Shown here one piece after another: positions 29,761 through 35,721 of a DNA stretch of 35,721 nucleotides; position 1 is the first letter of the stretch; each line of letters begins with the position of its first letter. Source of the DNA: UBA4656 sp002405525. Its GTDB lineage: Bacteria; Pseudomonadota; Gammaproteobacteria; Xanthomonadales; Ahniellaceae. The DNA lies in contig DAIMGT010000039.1 in assembly GCA_036723735.1 (NCBI GenBank), forward strand, positions 1 to 35,721. Reading direction: 5' to 3'. The notes below the pieces were generated by a model. It searched no databases, was not told where the DNA came from, and was given only the letters and a program-made list of their open reading frames with translations. The position numbers and the translations under genes were made by a program.

Positions 29761-32622
29761 ATGCGCCTTGCCCCTGCGTTGCCCATCTTGCTCGCCCTGG
29801 TGGCCGTTCCCGCGGCGGCCGGCCCCGGTTTCTGGACCAGCACCGGCCCCGATGGCGGCTGGGCCGCGCGCGTGCAGGTCGACCCGTCCGACCCGGCCTG
29901 GGTCTATGTGGCCACCTTCGGCGGCCTGTATCGCTCGCAGGACGGCGGCCTGAACTACACGCGCATCGAGAACGGCCTGTCGCGCAACTCGCTGGGGCGG
30001 ATCCCGTTCGCCATCGATCGCCAGCAGCCACAAAGGCTGTGGGCGGTTTCGGCCACCGGCGGTTTCGCCGTCTCCACCGACCGCGGCGCGTCGTGGTCGG
30101 CGACCGGCTACACCCTGCCCGCGACCGACTGCGTGCAACACATCACCGACGGCGCGGGCCCGCAGGAGGTGTTCATCGCAACCTGCGGCGGCAGCGTGCT
30201 GCGCAGCACCGACGGCGGTGCGAGCTTCGTCGCGCCGACCACCCTGCCGACCGGTTCCGCCGGCGCGCTGTGGCTGGCGCAGGACAGCGCCGATCCCAAC
30301 CGCCTGCTGGCCGCGATCATCAGTTTCCCGGCCTCGGCGGGCGCCGTCTGGCGCAGCACCGACCGCGGTGCCACCTGGACCGTGGCGACCGGTTCGACGA
30401 CGACGAACTTCTGCACGCGCGTCGCCTGGGCGGGCGCGGGCATCGCCTATGCCGCCTGCGGCGATGGATTCCTCAAGAGCACGGATGCCGGGGCGACCTG
30501 GTCGCTGGTCGCCAACGTGCCGTTCGTCGATGCCATCGTGGTGTCGCCGGCGAACCCGAACGTGGTGTTCGCCAGCGGGGTGGGCGCCATGCGCCTCGAC
30601 ATCGCCGGCAACAGCGCGACGGTCACGCCGCTCGATGCCGGCCTGCAGCCGATCCCCAGCTATGGCCGCCCGGTATCCGGCGAGGACCTCGCCATCCATC
30701 CGTCCTTCCCCGGCACGGCGGGCCTGTGGCTGGCCAGCGTGGCGGGCTTCTATCGATCCAGCGACGCCGGCGCCACCTGGGTGCCGAGCCAGGTCGGCCT
30801 GCGCGCCCAGGTGGTGCGCGCGATCGCGCCGCATCCCGCCCCCGCCGTGTCTGCGGCCAGCCGGCGCATCCTGGCCGGCGTCTTCCACGACACCAGCGCC
30901 AACTTCCCGCTGTTCCGCAGCGACGACAACGGTGCCACCTGGAGCACGAACCCGTCAGCCGGTCCGCGCGCAGCCGGGCTGCGCGCAATCGCCATCGACC
31001 CCACGACCACCGGCGCGGTGGCCAGCACCCGCCTCTACGCGGCCGGCCTCGCGCAGGCCGATCCGGTGTCGGGACTGAACGGCGGCCTGTTCCGCAGCCT
31101 CGACGGCGGTGCGACCTGGGCCACCATCGACGACGGCCTGCCGGCCACCGGTACGCCGCCCAACCGCCGCATCGGCGTGGTGCGCGCGATCGTGCTCGAT
31201 CCGCGCTCCTGCGCCACGCCACCGGCCTCGGGACCCTGCACCAGCGGACCGCTGCGCACCGCCTACGCCGGCGGTTCCGGCCGCAGCCGGGTGGCGCCCG
31301 CGCCCGCGGGACGCGGCTGGCGCGTGCTCAAGACCACCAACCTCGACGCGCCCGGTGGCCCGACCTGGACCGACATCGACGGCCTGCCGCAGCCGACGGC
31401 CAACGAGACCCTGCTGGTGCTCGCGCTGGCGATCGATCCGGTCACGCCGCAGACGGTCTACGCGGCGACCTACATCACCCTGCTCGGCGGCGCGACCACG
31501 CCGACCCAGCCCAATGGCGTGTTCAAGTCCACCGACGGCGGCGCCACCTGGAGCAACGCCACCAACGGCCTGCCGCGCCTGCTCGGCTCGGCCACCACCG
31601 CCTGGGACGTGGTCGCGCTGGCCCACCATCCGACCACCAGCGGCACGCTGTGGGCGGTGGCCACGCCGCTCGGCGACTCGGCCTCGCCGGCGGCGTCGCG
31701 CATCTACAAGTCGACCGACGGCGCCGCCACCTGGACCCGCGCCGACACCGGCATCCCGGCCAATGCCGACCTGCGCGCGCTGATCGTCGACCCGGCGGCG
31801 CCGGACGTGCTGTACGCCGGCGGCATCGGCAGTCCCGGCAACCCGGGCGGCGTGTTCCGCTCCGACGATGGCGGTGCGACCTGGCGCTCGATCAGCATCG
31901 GCCTGCCGTCCGCCGCGGTGCTCACCCTGGCGCTCGATCCAGTCGACCGCAGCGTGCTGCACGCCGGCACCAGCAGCAGCATCTGGAGCCTCACCCAATT
32001 GCCCGATGCCGACGGCGACGGCGCGCCGGATGCGCAGGAGAACGCGGCGCCCAACGGCGGCGACGGCAACGGCGACGGCGCGCCCGATGCGCTGCAGGGC
32101 GACGTCGGCTCCACCATCGTGCTCGACAACCGGCCGCCACGGCGCGGCAGCGGCCCCTGCAACGGCGGCTTCACCACCGACGTGGTGGCCGGCACCTGCC
32201 CGCGCGCCTACGACGTCAGCGGCATCGACGCCGCGCGCTTCGGACGCGATCCCATCGCCGGCGCGTCGGGGCGGGCCTACGCCTACCCGCTGGGGCTGCT
32301 GCGGATCGAGCTGCCCGGCTGCAGCAGCGCGGAGGTCGCGGTCACCTTCCATGCCGCCGGCGACGACCCCGCGGCCTGCCCGGACTTCAGCGACAGCCAG
32401 TGGTCGTTCCGCTACTTCGGCCCGCAGCAGCCCGGCGTGGACGCCACCCTGGGCTGGCATGCGTTCGCCGCGCGCGCGACCCGCACCGGGGCGCGTACCT
32501 GGCGCCTGCGCCTCGATGCCAACCAGTTCGGCAGCTACCGGCCGGCGGGCGAGGGCATTTTGTTCATCGGCGGCCCGGCGCTGGATGGCGATCGGGTGTT
32601 CCGCGACGGCTTCGAGGACTGA
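29761..32622 (+). CDS. large secreted Asp-box (BNR) protein with choice-of-anchor U-type domain
   Basis: The 953-residue protein starts with a signal peptide (MRLAPALPILLALVAVPAAA-GP). About 11 Asp-box turns of the S-x-D-x-G-x-T-W type follow (for example WRSTDRGATW, FRSDDNGATW, FKSTDGGATW), so residues 20-750 should fold as one or two beta-propellers like sialidases and VPS10-type exo-alpha domains. No sialidase catalytic residues can be assigned. Next is an Asp/Gly-rich calcium-binding-like linker (DADGDGAPDAQENAAPNGGD). The domain after it, with QGDVGSTIVLDNRP, matches my recollection of the choice-of-anchor U family. The last residues are VFRDGFED. The ATG at 29761 begins the signal peptide; the frame is open further upstream but not protein-like. 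A paralogue follows directly. Confidence 0.82.
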   Translation: MRLAPALPILLALVAVPAAAGPGFWTSTGPDGGWAARVQVDPSDPAWVYVATFGGLYRSQDGGLNYTRIENGLSRNSLGRIPFAIDRQQPQRLWAVSATGGFAVSTDRGASWSATGYTLPATDCVQHITDGAGPQEVFIATCGGSVLRSTDGGASFVAPTTLPTGSAGALWLAQDSADPNRLLAAIISFPASAGAVWRSTDRGATWTVATGSTTTNFCTRVAWAGAGIAYAACGDGFLKSTDAGATWSLVANVPFVDAIVVSPANPNVVFASGVGAMRLDIAGNSATVTPLDAGLQPIPSYGRPVSGEDLAIHPSFPGTAGLWLASVAGFYRSSDAGATWVPSQVGLRAQVVRAIAPHPAPAVSAASRRILAGVFHDTSANFPLFRSDDNGATWSTNPSAGPRAAGLRAIAIDPTTTGAVASTRLYAAGLAQADPVSGLNGGLFRSLDGGATWATIDDGLPATGTPPNRRIGVVRAIVLDPRSCATPPASGPCTSGPLRTAYAGGSGRSRVAPAPAGRGWRVLKTTNLDAPGGPTWTDIDGLPQPTANETLLVLALAIDPVTPQTVYAATYITLLGGATTPTQPNGVFKSTDGGATWSNATNGLPRLLGSATTAWDVVALAHHPTTSGTLWAVATPLGDSASPAASRIYKSTDGAATWTRADTGIPANADLRALIVDPAAPDVLYAGGIGSPGNPGGVFRSDDGGATWRSISIGLPSAAVLTLALDPVDRSVLHAGTSSSIWSLTQLPDADGDGAPDAQENAAPNGGDGNGDGAPDALQGDVGSTIVLDNRPPRRGSGPCNGGFTTDVVAGTCPRAYDVSGIDAARFGRDPIAGASGRAYAYPLGLLRIELPGCSSAEVAVTFHAAGDDPAACPDFSDSQWSFRYFGPQQPGVDATLGWHAFAARATRTGARTWRLRLDANQFGSYRPAGEGILFIGGPALDGDRVFRDGFED

Positions 32623-32641
32623 GCCGGGACGGGGCCACGAT

Positions 32642-32688
32642 GCCCGCAACGCCCGCTGAACCGGCGGCGCTGCGGGCTGCGTCCTTTT
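32642..32688 (+). terminator. intrinsic terminator between the two Asp-box genes
   Basis: A 12-bp stem with one mismatch (32642-32653 GCCCGCAACGCC with 32666-32677) and a 12-base loop is followed by TGCGTCCTTTT. It lies about 20 bases after the first Asp-box gene, so the second paralogue is probably transcribed separately. A TATACT at 32726-32731 is a possible -10 for it. Confidence 0.7.
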
Positions 32689-32755
32689 GTTGCGTTTCCG
32701 CGTAGGGAGCAAGAGCGCCAGTGCCTATACTGGGTCGGTCTTCAACGGGGGTTCC

Positions 32756-35721
<2,966 letters not shown>

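Overview
The window comes from a GC-rich gammaproteobacterium, most likely of the Lysobacterales/Xanthomonadales. This rests on the radC–coaBC–dut–algC block with a long membrane-anchored AlgC, the argS plus SPOR-protein pair, the long receptor-type TonB system, and REP palindromes with a GGAGCG head and CGCGACCG tail. Genus cannot be fixed from the sequence. It is draft sequence: ten Ns flanked by poly-G and poly-C at about 27311-27533 mark an assembly gap, and genes run off both ends.

Layout. 1-720: the end of a hybrid histidine kinase. 739-2235 (-): a secreted PQQ-type sugar dehydrogenase. 2663-5253 (-): a SPOR-domain cell-envelope protein and argS. 5254-5941: a 690-bp divergent intergenic region with three perfect DnaA boxes. 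5942-11089 (+): one compact operon for a TonB2/TtpC-type energising complex (DUF3450 protein, TtpC-like long ExbB, ExbB, ExbD, TonB, TPR protein). It is followed by a large TonB-dependent receptor (11237-14386) and a secreted beta-helix-like protein (14664-16439) that ends in a clear intrinsic terminator. 16797-18749 (-): an arsenic operon arsR-arsC-acr3. 18935-19981 (-): an unassigned HD-type hydrolase whose promoter region holds a 10-G tract. 20140-25051: radC (-), divergent from coaBC-dut-algC (+). 25140-29561 (-): two secreted peptidases (S9 and M28) and mscL, with the assembly gap between the peptidases. 29761-35721 (+): two tandem, paralogous, very large secreted Asp-box (BNR) proteins, the second cut by the window end.

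How it works together. The 5.9-14.4 kb region looks like a self-contained outer-membrane uptake machine: the proton-driven ExbB/ExbD/TtpC/TonB complex, its receptor, and a secreted companion that may handle the ligand. The arsenic operon encodes reduction of arsenate and export of arsenite under an ArsR with a CC-x4-C sensor site. The secreted proteins at 739-2235 and 29761-32622 share a short C-terminal tail of the form (I/V)F-x-(D/N)-GFE-x. In the second it follows a calcium-binding-like linker and a choice-of-anchor U-type domain, a position where sorting signals normally sit. That tail, the DnaA-box cluster and the receptor/TtpC locus are the most interesting signals here. I saw no tRNA, rRNA, CRISPR array, transposase or prophage gene.
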